Below are positions 8,901 to 17,439 of a stretch of 64,000 bases of DNA, piece after piece (position 1 is the stretch's first letter; each line of letters opens with the position of its first letter). Origin of the DNA: Acidimicrobiales bacterium (GTDB lineage Bacteria > Actinomycetota > Acidimicrobiia > Acidimicrobiales > Aldehydirespiratoraceae); contig JAVJSI010000010.1 of the NCBI GenBank assembly GCA_040219515.1, positions 1 to 64,000 on the forward strand, read 5' to 3'. The position numbers were made by a program, and so were the translations under genes. The notes beneath the pieces were generated by a model that saw only the letters and a list, made by a program, of their open reading frames with translations, did no database searches and had not been told where the DNA came from.

Positions 8901-10096
8901 ACGTCCACGTGCTCGATCTCGATTCGGGCGCGCTGACGGCCCTGGCCGACCTGCCCAGCACGGGCACGGTGGTCGGTCCCTCCGACGGTGTGCGCCGGCA
9001 TCGCCTCGTGCGCTGGCTCGACGACGAGGTGGGTCGCCGGCGTGGCGCCGGTATCGGGATCGATGATCCGCGGATCCTCCTCGTGGTCGACGACCTCGGC
9101 GGTCTCGCCCGGTCCCACGACCCGGTTCGAGAGCCGGCCATCCACGATCGTTTCCACCGGATCTGGGCCGACGGACCGGCCGTCGGCATCACCGTGGCGG
9201 TCTCGCTGCGACGCGCCGCCGACCTTCCGCCGGCCCTCACCGCCACTGCGGGCACCGTGCTCATCCAGCGGGGGACCGACCAGTCGGATGCGCTGCGGTT
9301 CGGGGTCAAGTCGTCGGCCGACCGGTTCCCGCCGGGGCGGGCGGTGCGGGCCACCGATGGGGCGGTGATCCAGGTCGTCCGAGACGGCGCCACCGTCGCG
9401 CGGGCCGCCGACGGCCGACGCAACGACCCGTTGCCGCGACTGCCACCGCACGAGGTCGGCGAACTTCGCCCCGAGATCCGATGGTCCGAGGCCACCCCGC
9501 TCGTGGTGCTCGACGGGTCCACTGCCCGACTGCGGTTCGCAGTTCGCGATCGCGACCTCGCACTCGCCGATCTGGTCCTGCACCGCGGCGAGCACGCGGT
9601 GGTGCTCGGACCGCCGCGGTCGGGGCGGACCACGGCGTTGGCCACCCTGGCCCGGGCGGCCGGCGCGGCGTGCATCGTCGTCGGCCGGGCGCTGGCCGAC
9701 CGCAGCGGTCTCGACGCCGCCTCGCCCACCGACATCGAGGCTCGGCTGGCCGCCATCGAGGGTCCCGCGCTCGTCCTGGTCGACGATGCGGTCGATCTCG
9801 ACGACCCGACCGGGATCCTCGGCCGTCTGGCCACGACACCCCCTGCCGGGGTGCATCTCGTGGTGACGGGGCGGGCCGACCGTTTCCGATCCGCCTACGG
9901 GCACTGGGCGGCCGACATCAAGAGCTCGCGGGCGGGTCTGCTGCTTCGCCCCGACCCGATCGACGGGGACCTACTCGGCCAGCAGTTCCCGGCCCGTCTC
10001 GCACCGATGCCCGTGCCCGGCCGCGGCATGCTCGTGAGCGACGGGGTCGTCGAGCTCGTCCAGACCGTCCTGCCCGACGATCAATCGGCGCCGTAG
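5990..10096 (+). CDS. eccC: Type VII secretion EccC/EssC-type ATPase with FHA domain
   Basis: 1368 residues. A short N-terminal region (about 1-70) may be a ubiquitin-like fold. An FHA domain follows at about 90-165 (IGRDDGCD from Ile112; SRNG at 144-147). A hydrophobic double segment lies at about 232-266 (membrane anchor), followed by a basic stretch. Three FtsK/SpoIIIE-type ATPase modules come next. Module 1 has GGTTGSGKS at 634-642 and the Walker B acids Asp745-Glu746. Module 2 has a degenerate loop GGPGAGTTTT at 944-953. Module 3 has GPPRSGRT at 1207-1214, with Arg where Lys is expected. So only module 1 looks fully catalytic. Start ATG follows GGGGGAG. FHA at the N-terminus is typical of EssC rather than mycobacterial EccC. 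No EccB, EccD, EccE or mycosin gene is nearby. Confidence 0.9.
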   Translation: MRIVHRAAGGDRVVEIDIDDPTRTVGDLVTALTPETGSASTGSASTRSPFEPVIDGAPVTSDVPLSAVTICEGSVVDTTAEPATTTPPARTVVVIGGIRAGVAVGADGSLTIGRDDGCDLCVDDAAMSGPHLLLREGRLRDLGSRNGTAVEGHPLLGSVELAPGAVVRAGTSRLAVRAHCDDRPAAVVHGLGARGGTIPFNRPPRVVPMAEATPLGVPASAPAPPAGEPLSIAGIVLPIVAGAVVAVLFSPFMAVFAALGPVLTIGTWWERRRRSRRAHRRAVADVEAAMGALDGQIGIARDHEILRRRALHPDPAEVVRRAEQPSVRLWERRPDHLDAFSVAIGVADEPFSVPLHPSDGDVAAPEAVAMVAAAPPMPDVPVAVDLSPGRVVGLVGDRSATMAVARSLLLQMATHHGPADLSVLVAADHTIDWRWATWLPHTADHATGRRGVALLQTLEVSAAVGLMTGGDDRACLVLLDGDDPFQGRGTVGRSALARPSTAAVVLVSDEHRLPARCDLVVRADALGRLTLTDPRRAERGRPVLGWGVSAAVAEHGARRLARLDDPELPIAGAGVPAAAPLLRLLGISGDDIGEIERRWRQADGTAHLHTPIGSDGEGVVELDFVADGPHVLVGGTTGSGKSELLRSIVAGVAATADPDHVAMVLVDYKGGAAFDCCAELPHVAGLVTDLDAELAARALRCLEAELRHRERRLRAVGADDMASFRAATAGDAAAEPLPRLLVIVDEFASLAADLPDFLSSLVGVAQRGRSLGVHLVLATQRPAGVVTDDIRANTGCRVALRVTDRGDSIDVIGSPDASAIPRDRPGRAVVRFGPGDLVPFQAAFVTGHADQRAGVVVHTGPDRVVDDGTPTDLRRLVGTIVGAHEARGGRRTRSPWPAPLPDDLRRDDRRAAAPGQWFLVDCPDEQCRRDEGWTLDDGHLVVIGGPGAGTTTTLATAALAVTRGQGTDAPHVHVLDLDSGALTALADLPSTGTVVGPSDGVRRHRLVRWLDDEVGRRRGAGIGIDDPRILLVVDDLGGLARSHDPVREPAIHDRFHRIWADGPAVGITVAVSLRRAADLPPALTATAGTVLIQRGTDQSDALRFGVKSSADRFPPGRAVRATDGAVIQVVRDGATVARAADGRRNDPLPRLPPHEVGELRPEIRWSEATPLVVLDGSTARLRFAVRDRDLALADLVLHRGEHAVVLGPPRSGRTTALATLARAAGAACIVVGRALADRSGLDAASPTDIEARLAAIEGPALVLVDDAVDLDDPTGILGRLATTPPAGVHLVVTGRADRFRSAYGHWAADIKSSRAGLLLRPDPIDGDLLGQQFPARLAPMPVPGRGMLVSDGVVELVQTVLPDDQSAP
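6095..6124 (+). repeat. 15-bp tandem duplication inside the EccC gene
   Basis: Two identical 15-bp units (6095-6109 and 6110-6124) encode a Gly-Ser-Ala-Ser-Thr duplication between the N-terminal region and the FHA domain. Confidence 0.85.
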
Positions 10097-11070
10097 CGCA
10101 CGCCGAGCGTGGCGCGGATGGCATCGAAGCGTTCGATGACCGCGCGACTCGTCGCCCATGGCATCCGGGGGCTCTCCCGCTCGCCGGCTCGCAGGCATCG
10201 ATGCACCTCGACGACCTGGTGATGCAGACCCGCCGGCTCGGCCGTGATCTCCTCGCTCTCGCCGGCGTAGCGCAGCGTCATCCGGTCGGTGCAGTGGGCG
10301 GGGAGCGGGAGCTCGATCGTGCCTTTCGTGCCCTCGATGCGTGCCGCCAGCGTGCCGTCGAGCCGCAGGCCTGCGGTGAGCAGCGCCGTGGCGCCGCCCT
10401 CCCAGCCGCACAACATGGCGACTTCGTCGTCGACGCCGGTGTCGGCCACGTGGCCGGTTGCATCGACGGAGGTGGGCGGGCCGAGCAGCCACCACGCGAG
10501 CGTGAGCGGATAGATTCCGAGGTCGAGCAGTGCGCCGCCGCCCTTGCGGCGGTCCCACAGTCGGTGATCGGCATCGAACGGCAGGGCGAACGAGAAGTCG
10601 GCGATGACCCGCCGTACCTCGCCGATGGCCCCGGCCTCGATCCTCCGAACCATCTCCACATGGGCCGGGTTGAAGCGCATCCACATCGCTTCCATCAGGA
10701 AGCGGTCGTTCCGCTCGGCGGCCGCGATCATGGTGTCGACCTCGCCGGCGTCGAGCGCCAGCGGTTTCTCGACGAGCACGTGCTTGCCGGCGTCGAGGAA
10801 CATCACCGCCTGTTCGGCATGGACGGGATGGATCCCGGCGACGTAGACGATGTCGATCTCGGGGTCGGCGGCGAGCTCCTCATAGGTGCCGTGGGCCCGG
10901 GGAATCCCGTGCGTCGCCGCGAACGCGTCCGCCGATGCCCTCGACCGTGAGCCGACGGCGCCGATCTCGGAATTGCCGGTGTCCAGTCGGGCGAAGTCGC
11001 TGACGAAGCTCGCGGCGATGCCGCCGGTGCCCGCGATGCCCCAGCGAATCGGTCCGGTCACGGGTGTCAT
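10081..11070 (-). CDS. Gfo/Idh/MocA family oxidoreductase
   Basis: 329 residues. The N-terminal Rossmann motif GIAGTGGIAASF, the EKPLALDAGE segment characteristic of the family, and a following MEAMWMRFNPA helix identify an NAD(P)-dependent sugar- or inositol-type dehydrogenase; the variants nearest to this pattern act on diols or trans-dihydrobenzenediol. The ATG at 11068-11070 is preceded by a good AAGGAG ribosome site, and the longer frame upstream is shadow. Its 3' end overlaps the converging EccC gene by 16 bases (10081-10096). It starts 46 bases from the divergent S9 peptidase. Substrate unknown. Confidence 0.87.
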   Translation of the reverse strand: MTPVTGPIRWGIAGTGGIAASFVSDFARLDTGNSEIGAVGSRSRASADAFAATHGIPRAHGTYEELAADPEIDIVYVAGIHPVHAEQAVMFLDAGKHVLVEKPLALDAGEVDTMIAAAERNDRFLMEAMWMRFNPAHVEMVRRIEAGAIGEVRRVIADFSFALPFDADHRLWDRRKGGGALLDLGIYPLTLAWWLLGPPTSVDATGHVADTGVDDEVAMLCGWEGGATALLTAGLRLDGTLAARIEGTKGTIELPLPAHCTDRMTLRYAGESEEITAEPAGLHHQVVEVHRCLRAGERESPRMPWATSRAVIERFDAIRATLGVRYGAD

Positions 11071-11116
11071 CGGCGGTCTCCTTCCCTCATCGGCTCGGAC
11101 GGGCCACCATACGCCC

Positions 11117-13198
11117 ATGAGTTCGTCGTCTTCCTTCCCGCGTCGCCAGGCCGTCACCCGGCGGTTCACCCTGGGCGCGCCGCGCAACATCCGCGTGGCC
11201 GACGACGGTCGCCGGGTGTTGTTCCTGCGTTCGGCCGGACCCGTCGACCCGGTGAATTCCCTGTGGGAGTTCGACGTCGCCTCGGGGTCGGAGCGGCTCG
11301 TGGTCGACGCCACCGCCCTCGGCGCCGATGATGGCGACCTGCCACCGGAGGAACGGGCCCGACGCGAACGGGCCCGCGAATCAGGCGGCGGCATCGTGGC
11401 CTTCGATGCCACCGACCCACTCGACGTCGCCGTCTTCGCGATCGGTGGCCAACTCGCGCGGGTGGACGTGCCCACGGGCGAGGTGGCGCTGCTGCCCGCA
11501 GCGGAAGGGGTGTTCGACCCCCGGCTGTCGCCCGATGGGGCAACCGTTGCCTATGTCAGTGGCCCGGAACTCCGCGCCGTGGTCCGCGGCACCGACCGAT
11601 CGGTGATCGGCGAGCGCGGCGACACCGTGAGCTGGGGCTCGGCCGAGTTCGTGGCCGGCGAGGAGATGGGGCGCACCCGCGGTTTCTGGTGGAGCCCCGA
11701 CAGCCGTCGCGTGCTGGTCGAGCGGGTCGACGTCGCGCCGGTGGGGCAATGGTGGATCGCCGCGCCGGTCACCCCTGCGCTGGTACCCACGCCGGTGCGC
11801 TACCCGGCGGCCGGTACGGCGAACGCTCGTGTCGGTCTGGCCATCGTGGATGTCGAGGGTGACGGCCGACTCGACATCGATTGGGCGAGCGGCGGCTGGG
11901 AGTACCTGGCCGACGCGTTCTGGGACGACGACGGCATCTGGCTGACGGTGCAGGATCGCAGCCAGCGGGTCACCGCAGTGCTGTTCGTCGACCCGGCGAC
12001 GGCCACGATCGAGGAGCAGTATCGGTTCGACGACCCGCAGTGGACCGAGCTGATTCCCGGTACACCGACCCGCCACGATGGTCGACTGATCACGGTCGAG
12101 GACCGGGGTGCGGCTCGTCGCCTCTGTGTCGACGGTGCTGCGGTCACCGACGACGAGATGCAGGTGCGTCGGGTCATCGAGGCGACCGACGAGGGTGTGC
12201 TCGTCGCCGCGTCGCGCGAGCCCACCTCGGTCGACATCGCTCTGGTGTCGTGGACGGGAGAGGTCGAGTGGCAGACCGAACGGGACGGTGTGCACTCGAT
12301 GGTCGCCGGTGGAACGACCTCGGTGCGGGTGAGTCGCAGCATGGCGTTCGACCGGGCGACGGCGACCGTGGTGGCCGGCGGTGCGGTGGTCGGTCGGCTG
12401 CACGACCTCTCGGAGACCCCGGAGGTCACCCTGCGCGTCCGCCTCGTCCAGCTCGGCGAACGGCGGCTGGAGAGCGCCCTGTTACTCCCGGCCGACGCGG
12501 CCGACGATGCCCGCCTGCCAGTGCTGCTCGATCCGTACGGGGGTCCGCATGCCCAACGGGTGCAGCAGGCCCGCTCGCTGTTCCACGCGTCCCAGTGGTT
12601 CGCCGACCAGGGTTTCGCCGTGCTCGTCACCGACGGCCGAGGCACCCCCGGCCGTGGGCCGGCCTTCGAGCGCGAGGTGCGCGGCGACCTGGCCGCGCCG
12701 GTGTTGGAGGACCAGATCGACGCCCTCCACGCCGCGGCCGTCCTGGAGCCCCGTCTCGACCTCGACCGGGTGGCGATCCGGGGCTGGTCGTTCGGCGGCT
12801 ACCTCGCCGCGCTCGCGGTGCTCCGTCGACCCGATGTCTTCCATGCCGCCGTCGCCGGCGCCCCCGTCACCGACTGGCGGCTCTACGACACGCACTACAC
12901 CGAGCGCTACCTCGGTCACCCCGATGTCGAACCCGAGAACTACGTGCGCAGCGATCTCACGCCCGACGTGGCCCGGGTGGCACCCGGCGCGCTGCCGCCG
13001 CTGATGCTGATCCACGGGTTGGCCGACGACAATGTCGTGGCCGCGCACACGCTGCGGTTGTCCCGGGCCCTGCTCGAGGCAGGACAACCCCACACCGTCC
13101 TGCCGCTGTCGGGTGTCACCCACATGACACCGCAGGAGGAGGTGGCCGAGAACCTGCTGCTGCTGCAGTTGTCGTTCCTGCGTGCTGCCCTGTCCTGA
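11117..13198 (+). CDS. S9 family peptidase (prolyl oligopeptidase / DPP IV-like)
   Basis: 693 residues. The N-terminal two thirds look like a beta-propeller (repeated Gly/Asp/Trp-rich strands, for example GFWWSPDSRRVLVERVD). The C-terminal third is an alpha/beta-hydrolase domain. The catalytic triad is visible: Ser558 in GWSFGGY, Asp637 or Asp638 in GLADDN, and His669 in GVTHMTP. No signal peptide is present, so it is probably cytosolic, cleaving peptides after proline or similar residues. This order and length fit dipeptidyl-peptidase IV-like S9 enzymes. The ATG at 11117 is chosen because the family sequence begins there; no clear ribosome site precedes it. Confidence 0.9.
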   Translation: MSSSSSFPRRQAVTRRFTLGAPRNIRVADDGRRVLFLRSAGPVDPVNSLWEFDVASGSERLVVDATALGADDGDLPPEERARRERARESGGGIVAFDATDPLDVAVFAIGGQLARVDVPTGEVALLPAAEGVFDPRLSPDGATVAYVSGPELRAVVRGTDRSVIGERGDTVSWGSAEFVAGEEMGRTRGFWWSPDSRRVLVERVDVAPVGQWWIAAPVTPALVPTPVRYPAAGTANARVGLAIVDVEGDGRLDIDWASGGWEYLADAFWDDDGIWLTVQDRSQRVTAVLFVDPATATIEEQYRFDDPQWTELIPGTPTRHDGRLITVEDRGAARRLCVDGAAVTDDEMQVRRVIEATDEGVLVAASREPTSVDIALVSWTGEVEWQTERDGVHSMVAGGTTSVRVSRSMAFDRATATVVAGGAVVGRLHDLSETPEVTLRVRLVQLGERRLESALLLPADAADDARLPVLLDPYGGPHAQRVQQARSLFHASQWFADQGFAVLVTDGRGTPGRGPAFEREVRGDLAAPVLEDQIDALHAAAVLEPRLDLDRVAIRGWSFGGYLAALAVLRRPDVFHAAVAGAPVTDWRLYDTHYTERYLGHPDVEPENYVRSDLTPDVARVAPGALPPLMLIHGLADDNVVAAHTLRLSRALLEAGQPHTVLPLSGVTHMTPQEEVAENLLLLQLSFLRAALS

Positions 13199-13414
13199 TC
13201 TCCGGAAAGATGTCCGGAAGATGTCGGAGGCCTTGACCCGATCTGAGAAGTAGCGCAACATATGGCGTCCGTCACGTCCGAATGAATGCTGCCGCCGGCG
13301 TGACACACGGTCACCGAGACCCCTCCGGGGTGCTCGGGAACGCGGGGCGGTGGTGCGCACCCATGGGGGAGGAGGTGCGCTCCACCGCCGCCGCCCTCCG
13401 CCGGGTCCGGTGCG
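13199..13414. other. Intergenic region between converging genes
   Basis: 216 bases between the S9 peptidase stop and the TetR stop, the longest gap in the window. It begins with near-direct repeats around TCCGGAA and AGATGTC (13200-13230). It also contains a TTGACC followed 17 bases later by CAACAT, which could be a stray promoter-like sequence, and one weak hairpin (13314-13337). No convincing gene was found: the frames crossing it lack a start with a ribosome site and run into the shadow of the TetR gene. Confidence 0.5.
13314..13337. terminator. Possible hairpin terminator between converging genes
   Basis: CCGAG and CCCC pair with GGGG and CTCGG around a TCC loop, with one unpaired base on the left and two on the right. 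No T run follows on either strand, so this is only a candidate. Confidence 0.3.
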
Positions 13415-14011
13415 TCAGGCCCGCCAGCCGGCGAGCAGGCCGCCGACGACGTCTTCGATCAGTGCGTCGGTGTCGATTCCGGGGGCGAGACCGGCGACGG
13501 TGGCGACGCCGTGGACGGCGGCCCAGAGCGCGAGGCCGTAGCGAAGAGGGTCGGCCGGTCGGAGGTGGCCGTCGTCGATCGCAGTGGCGAGGTTGGCGAG
13601 CATCGAGTCGAAGACCGTCGTGGCCCCGCCGTGTTCGATGTCGGCGTCGACCGCGATCTCGATCGCGTCGGGGCGATAGAGGAACATCAGCGAGAAGAGC
13701 TCGGGTTCCTCGATCGCGTACGTGACATAGCTCCGGCTCGAAACCCAGATCATGTCCATCGCCGAGGCCGGCTCGCCCTTGTGGAATCGGGTGTCGAGCT
13801 CGTCGTAGCCGACCTGGGCGCACGCTCGGAGCAGCGCGTCCCGATTCGTGAAGTGCGCGTAGAGCGCTGGTGCCGTGACGCCGAGGCGCATGGCGAGCGC
13901 CCGCATCGAGAGTGCGTCGACGCCGAGCTCGCGGATCAACGCGATGGCTTCCTCGACGATGCCCGTTGCGTTGAGGGCCGGGCGGGGACTGCTGGTGTTG
14001 GTCGGGTTCAT
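13415..14011 (-). CDS. TetR family transcriptional regulator
   Basis: 198 residues. The N-terminal helix-turn-helix is clear (MRALAMRLGVTAPALYAHF, then NRDALLRA), followed by an all-helical ligand domain that resembles the WHG-type TetR C-terminal region. The ATG overlaps the stop of the LivHM permease (ATGA), so it is the last gene of the importer operon and probably senses the imported compound or its CoA ester. A palindrome TTAACA-G-TGTTAA at 17440-17452, upstream of the operon, is a good candidate binding site; that link is inferred from position only. Confidence 0.88.
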   Translation of the reverse strand: MNPTNTSSPRPALNATGIVEEAIALIRELGVDALSMRALAMRLGVTAPALYAHFTNRDALLRACAQVGYDELDTRFHKGEPASAMDMIWVSSRSYVTYAIEEPELFSLMFLYRPDAIEIAVDADIEHGGATTVFDSMLANLATAIDDGHLRPADPLRYGLALWAAVHGVATVAGLAPGIDTDALIEDVVGGLLAGWRA

Positions 14012-15969
14012 GATCGGGTCCTCGCCCGTCTCGCGACACGAGACGATGCACCCACGATGCCCGACGGGAATCGGATTGCGGCGATCATCAGGAAGAGACC
14101 GCTGACCGCGAACTGGTACTGGGATGCGTCGTCGTCGAGCCGATCCATGCCGACGGTGAGCAGTCCCTTCTCGGTGAGCGCGCCGGCGACCAGGGCTGCG
14201 GCGGGCGCGGCGATGCCCGACAGGTAGGTCATGGCGACGAGCACGAGTGACTTCAACGACGCGAAGCTCGAGGCCGAGACGAATCCGCTCTGGTAGGCGG
14301 TGAGGGTGCCGCCGATACCGGCGAGGAACGCGGCGACGGCGTTGGCGGAGAGCTTCACCTGCGGGGCGGAGATCCCGATGGCCTCGGCCGCTCGCTCGTT
14401 GGCCCGCACGGCCAACCACTGCCGGCCGGTGGGACTGCGTCGGAGGTTGACCACGACGTACATGGCGAAGAGCAGGAGCCCGAGGGCGAGGAACCCGAAC
14501 TCCTTGCGAGGAAAGAGGGCGCCGGGGGCCGAGATCTGGAGATCGATGCCGGGAAGTCGGGGCGGGTCGACCTGGGCGCCCCCGAGGCCGCCGCTGAGCC
14601 AGTTCCACTTGAACAGCAGTTCCTCGATGGCGATGGCCGCCGCCAGTGAGGCGATCGCCAGCGTGAGCCCACGGATGCGGATGGCGGGAAGTCCGGCGAG
14701 GGTGCCGAGCGCGACGGCGGCGAGGGTGCCGAGCAGCGGGGCCCACGGGAACCCGAGTCCCCACAGCGAACCGACCTTCACCATCGTGAATCCGGCCGTG
14801 CCGGCCAGGGCGAACGTGGCCAGCGAGATCTGGCCGACGAACCCGGTCAACAGCACGACGGAGAGCGCCATGATGCTGGCGATCGACGTCAGGATGATGG
14901 CGTTGCGCCAGTCGCTCTCGAGGGTGAAGAGGCCGACGACGCCCGCGATGACGAAGGCGAGCGTGACGGGCATCGTGAGTCGTGGCGACGGGGCCGGTGG
15001 GAGTCGACTCGACGGGAGGTCGCCCCGCCCGACCGTGCGATCGCTGCGCAGCGTGAGGGCGATGAGCACGATGATGAACGGCAGCCCCTGCTGGAGGCCG
15101 ATGCCCTTGAGCGCATCCCATTCGGATTGTGCGGCCTGGATCTCCGACATGAGCATGCCGATGCCGATGCCGGCCGCCGCGGCAATGCCGATCGAACTGA
15201 AACGGCCGAGCAGGGCGGCACCCAGGGCGGGCACCACGAGCAGACTCGTGGTCGGCGGGTCGAGGTTGTTGAGGATCGGGGCGGCAAGGATCATCGCCGC
15301 GCCGGCCAGCACCGAGGCGAGCATCCAGTTCAACGCGCTGATGCGGTCGGCATGGATCCCGAGCAGGACCGCACCGGTCTCGTTCTCGGCATTGGCACGG
15401 GTGGCCAGCCCGAAGTTCGTGAACTTCCCCATCAGGCTGATGGCGATGGCGGCGGCGACGACGCCGCCGGCGAGGAGATAGCGGTCGGCGTTGATGCTGA
15501 CGTTGCCGAACGTGACGAGATCGTTGGGCAACGGTCCCTCGAGCACATTGCTCACCGCCCCGTTGGTGGGGAAGCGCACCTGCATGACGCCGATGAGATA
15601 GGTCATCAGACCGAGCGACGCGACAACCCGGGCCAACGGCGGTGACAGCCGCAGTGGCCGGAACAGCAGCCAGTAGGTGGCGAGGCCCACGAGCGCGGCG
15701 ATCACCAGGGTGACGATCAGTGCGCTGACCACGACCGGTCGGTCGAGCAGGTGGAAGCGAGCGGGTACGAAGGGGAGGAGCAGGGGTTGGACGATGTCGC
15801 CGGTGGCCCGGAACTCGTAGTACACGAGCGCCAGATAGGTGCCGATCGCGGCGTGCGCGAAGTTGACGACATTGCTGGCGCGATGGGTGACCACCACGCC
15901 GATCGCGAGGGCCGCGATCACCCCGCCGACGCCGAGCCCGAGCAGGAGGTTCGAGAAGAGGGTGGTCAC
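14008..15969 (-). CDS. Fused LivH-LivM permease of a HAAT-type ABC importer
   Basis: 653 residues, twice the size of one LivH or LivM protein. Residues about 1-310 match LivH (VVNFAHAAIGTYLA near the start; the NAENETGAVLLGI loop that contacts the ATPase). Residues about 325-635 match LivM (GFVGQISLATFALAGTAGF, and ANERAAEAIGISAPQVKL). It is a membrane protein with roughly 16 or more helices forming the full translocation path for branched-chain amino acids or, often in this family, organic acids, urea or amides. It lies 18 bases after the binding-protein gene. The matching ATPases are probably LivG/LivF at 20412-21868. Confidence 0.88.
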   Translation of the reverse strand: MTTLFSNLLLGLGVGGVIAALAIGVVVTHRASNVVNFAHAAIGTYLALVYYEFRATGDIVQPLLLPFVPARFHLLDRPVVVSALIVTLVIAALVGLATYWLLFRPLRLSPPLARVVASLGLMTYLIGVMQVRFPTNGAVSNVLEGPLPNDLVTFGNVSINADRYLLAGGVVAAAIAISLMGKFTNFGLATRANAENETGAVLLGIHADRISALNWMLASVLAGAAMILAAPILNNLDPPTTSLLVVPALGAALLGRFSSIGIAAAAGIGIGMLMSEIQAAQSEWDALKGIGLQQGLPFIIVLIALTLRSDRTVGRGDLPSSRLPPAPSPRLTMPVTLAFVIAGVVGLFTLESDWRNAIILTSIASIMALSVVLLTGFVGQISLATFALAGTAGFTMVKVGSLWGLGFPWAPLLGTLAAVALGTLAGLPAIRIRGLTLAIASLAAAIAIEELLFKWNWLSGGLGGAQVDPPRLPGIDLQISAPGALFPRKEFGFLALGLLLFAMYVVVNLRRSPTGRQWLAVRANERAAEAIGISAPQVKLSANAVAAFLAGIGGTLTAYQSGFVSASSFASLKSLVLVAMTYLSGIAAPAAALVAGALTEKGLLTVGMDRLDDDASQYQFAVSGLFLMIAAIRFPSGIVGASSRVARRARTRS

Positions 15970-15987
15970 GGGTTGCGCTCGCGTCGG

Positions 15988-17394
15988 CTATTCGGCGAAG
16001 GCGCTCTCGAACAACGCCACGGTGTCGATCCAGTCGGTGACGAACGTGATGTTGTTGTCGGCGTCGAACGTGAACAGCGCCTGCTGCGGTGCGCACAGCG
16101 ACGGCAGGCCGGGCACCTGGTCGCCGTCGCACGTGTACGGGTGACCCCAGAAGCTCTCGCGGTCGACGGAGCTCTCGAGGATCTCGATGATGCCCTCGCT
16201 GCTGATCTGGTCACCGCCGAGCTCGACGAGCACGGCGTAGAGGTTCATCATTCCGCGGAAGGCCACCGTGCCGGCGGCCTGGGCGTTGCCCTCGTTGTAT
16301 TCGGTCGACGCGAGATTGAACACCGTGCCCTCGGGGTCGCCGCGGTCCGGAGGTCCTTCGCCGTTGAAGACCACGCCGTCGGTGACGCCGCCCGCTGCGG
16401 CGATGATCTCGTCGGCCGCGCAGGCGCCGAAGAGGTAGAGCGTTCCCTCGAAGCCGAAGTCACGGAAGCCCTCCATCACGGGAACGCATGCCGCATCGGC
16501 CGCGTTGATGACCACGGCGTCGGCGCCGAAGGACTTCGCGTCGTTCAGCACGCTCGTGTAGTCCGCGCCGAACAGCGGGAAGGCATGGAGCCTGACCTCG
16601 AGACCGAGATCCTCGCCGACCCGGGCGCCGTAGTCTTCGGCCGCGATCTGGAACGCCTCGAACTCGCCGTAGGCGATGAACGCCTTCTCGTGGCCCTGTT
16701 CGGCGGCGTGGGCCATGAAGGCGGCCATGCCGCCGGCGGTGCCGCCGGAGAACGAGAAGGACGAGGGGCTGCGCTGTTCGGCGAGTCCGGCGGGAATGCC
16801 GCCGACCATCGGAAGGCCGTTCTGTTCGAGCACCGGGAGTGCGCCCTGGGCGAGGACGTCGATGCCGCCGACGAGGGCGACGACCTCCTCGAGGACGAGC
16901 TCCTGCGCGCAGGCCTGGGAGCTCTCGACACTGAAGTCGGTGATGCAGGGGACGAGTTCGAGGGGACGACCGTCGACCCCGCCCAGCTCGGTGTTGATGA
17001 ACGTCACGGCGGCGCCCGCGGCGAAGCGCAGTTCCGGGTAGGAGCCGGCCGGGGTGTTCTCCTGGTTGATCATCCCGATGCGGATCGGTTCGAGTGCGTC
17101 GTCGGCCGCGACGGGCAGCGCCGGGATCGTGCCGAGGAACCATTCCTCGCCGGCAAGGCGTTCGACGATGGAGCTGCCGTCGCCCGCCGGTGTCGTGTCG
17201 TCCGGTGTGTCCTCGCCCGGTGCGGTGTCGTCTGGTGGACCGTCGTCGGACCCATCCGACCCGATGTCGGCCGACGTGGTCGACCCCTCACCGGTGGTCG
17301 TGGTGTCGTTGCCTGCATCGGTCTCGGGCTCGCTGCACGCGGCGCCGATCAGTGCGCACACCGCAATGACGATCAATAGCCTCTGTCGCTTCAC
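15988..17394 (-). CDS. HAAT-type ABC importer substrate-binding lipoprotein
   Basis: 468 residues. A lipoprotein signal ends in LIGAAC with Cys20, followed by a long Thr/Asp/Gly-rich linker (about 21-75), then a type I periplasmic-binding fold (IRIGMINQENTPAG near residue 103; ALVGGIDVLAQGALPV; GADYTSVLNDAKSFGADAVVI). It is anchored outside the membrane and delivers the ligand to the fused LivHM permease just downstream. The GTG start at 17392-17394 follows AGGAGGGG by six bases. Its promoter region is shared with the divergent carotenoid oxygenase gene. Ligand unknown; the fold binds amino acids, amides, aromatic acids and others. Confidence 0.9.
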   Translation of the reverse strand: MKRQRLLIVIAVCALIGAACSEPETDAGNDTTTTGEGSTTSADIGSDGSDDGPPDDTAPGEDTPDDTTPAGDGSSIVERLAGEEWFLGTIPALPVAADDALEPIRIGMINQENTPAGSYPELRFAAGAAVTFINTELGGVDGRPLELVPCITDFSVESSQACAQELVLEEVVALVGGIDVLAQGALPVLEQNGLPMVGGIPAGLAEQRSPSSFSFSGGTAGGMAAFMAHAAEQGHEKAFIAYGEFEAFQIAAEDYGARVGEDLGLEVRLHAFPLFGADYTSVLNDAKSFGADAVVINAADAACVPVMEGFRDFGFEGTLYLFGACAADEIIAAAGGVTDGVVFNGEGPPDRGDPEGTVFNLASTEYNEGNAQAAGTVAFRGMMNLYAVLVELGGDQISSEGIIEILESSVDRESFWGHPYTCDGDQVPGLPSLCAPQQALFTFDADNNITFVTDWIDTVALFESAFAE

Positions 17395-17439
17395 CGGGTC
17401 CCCCTCCTGGTTCGTCGCCGGACAATAGCGCTGATCGAC

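Noticed and set aside
7304-9904. An 866-codon frame opposite the EccC gene
   Set aside because: Low-complexity and lacking motifs, whereas the sense strand shows FHA and FtsK motifs in order.
13282-13725. Possible gene crossing the 13199-13414 gap
   Set aside because: Arg/Ser-rich product, no ribosome site, and most of its length is antisense to the TetR gene.
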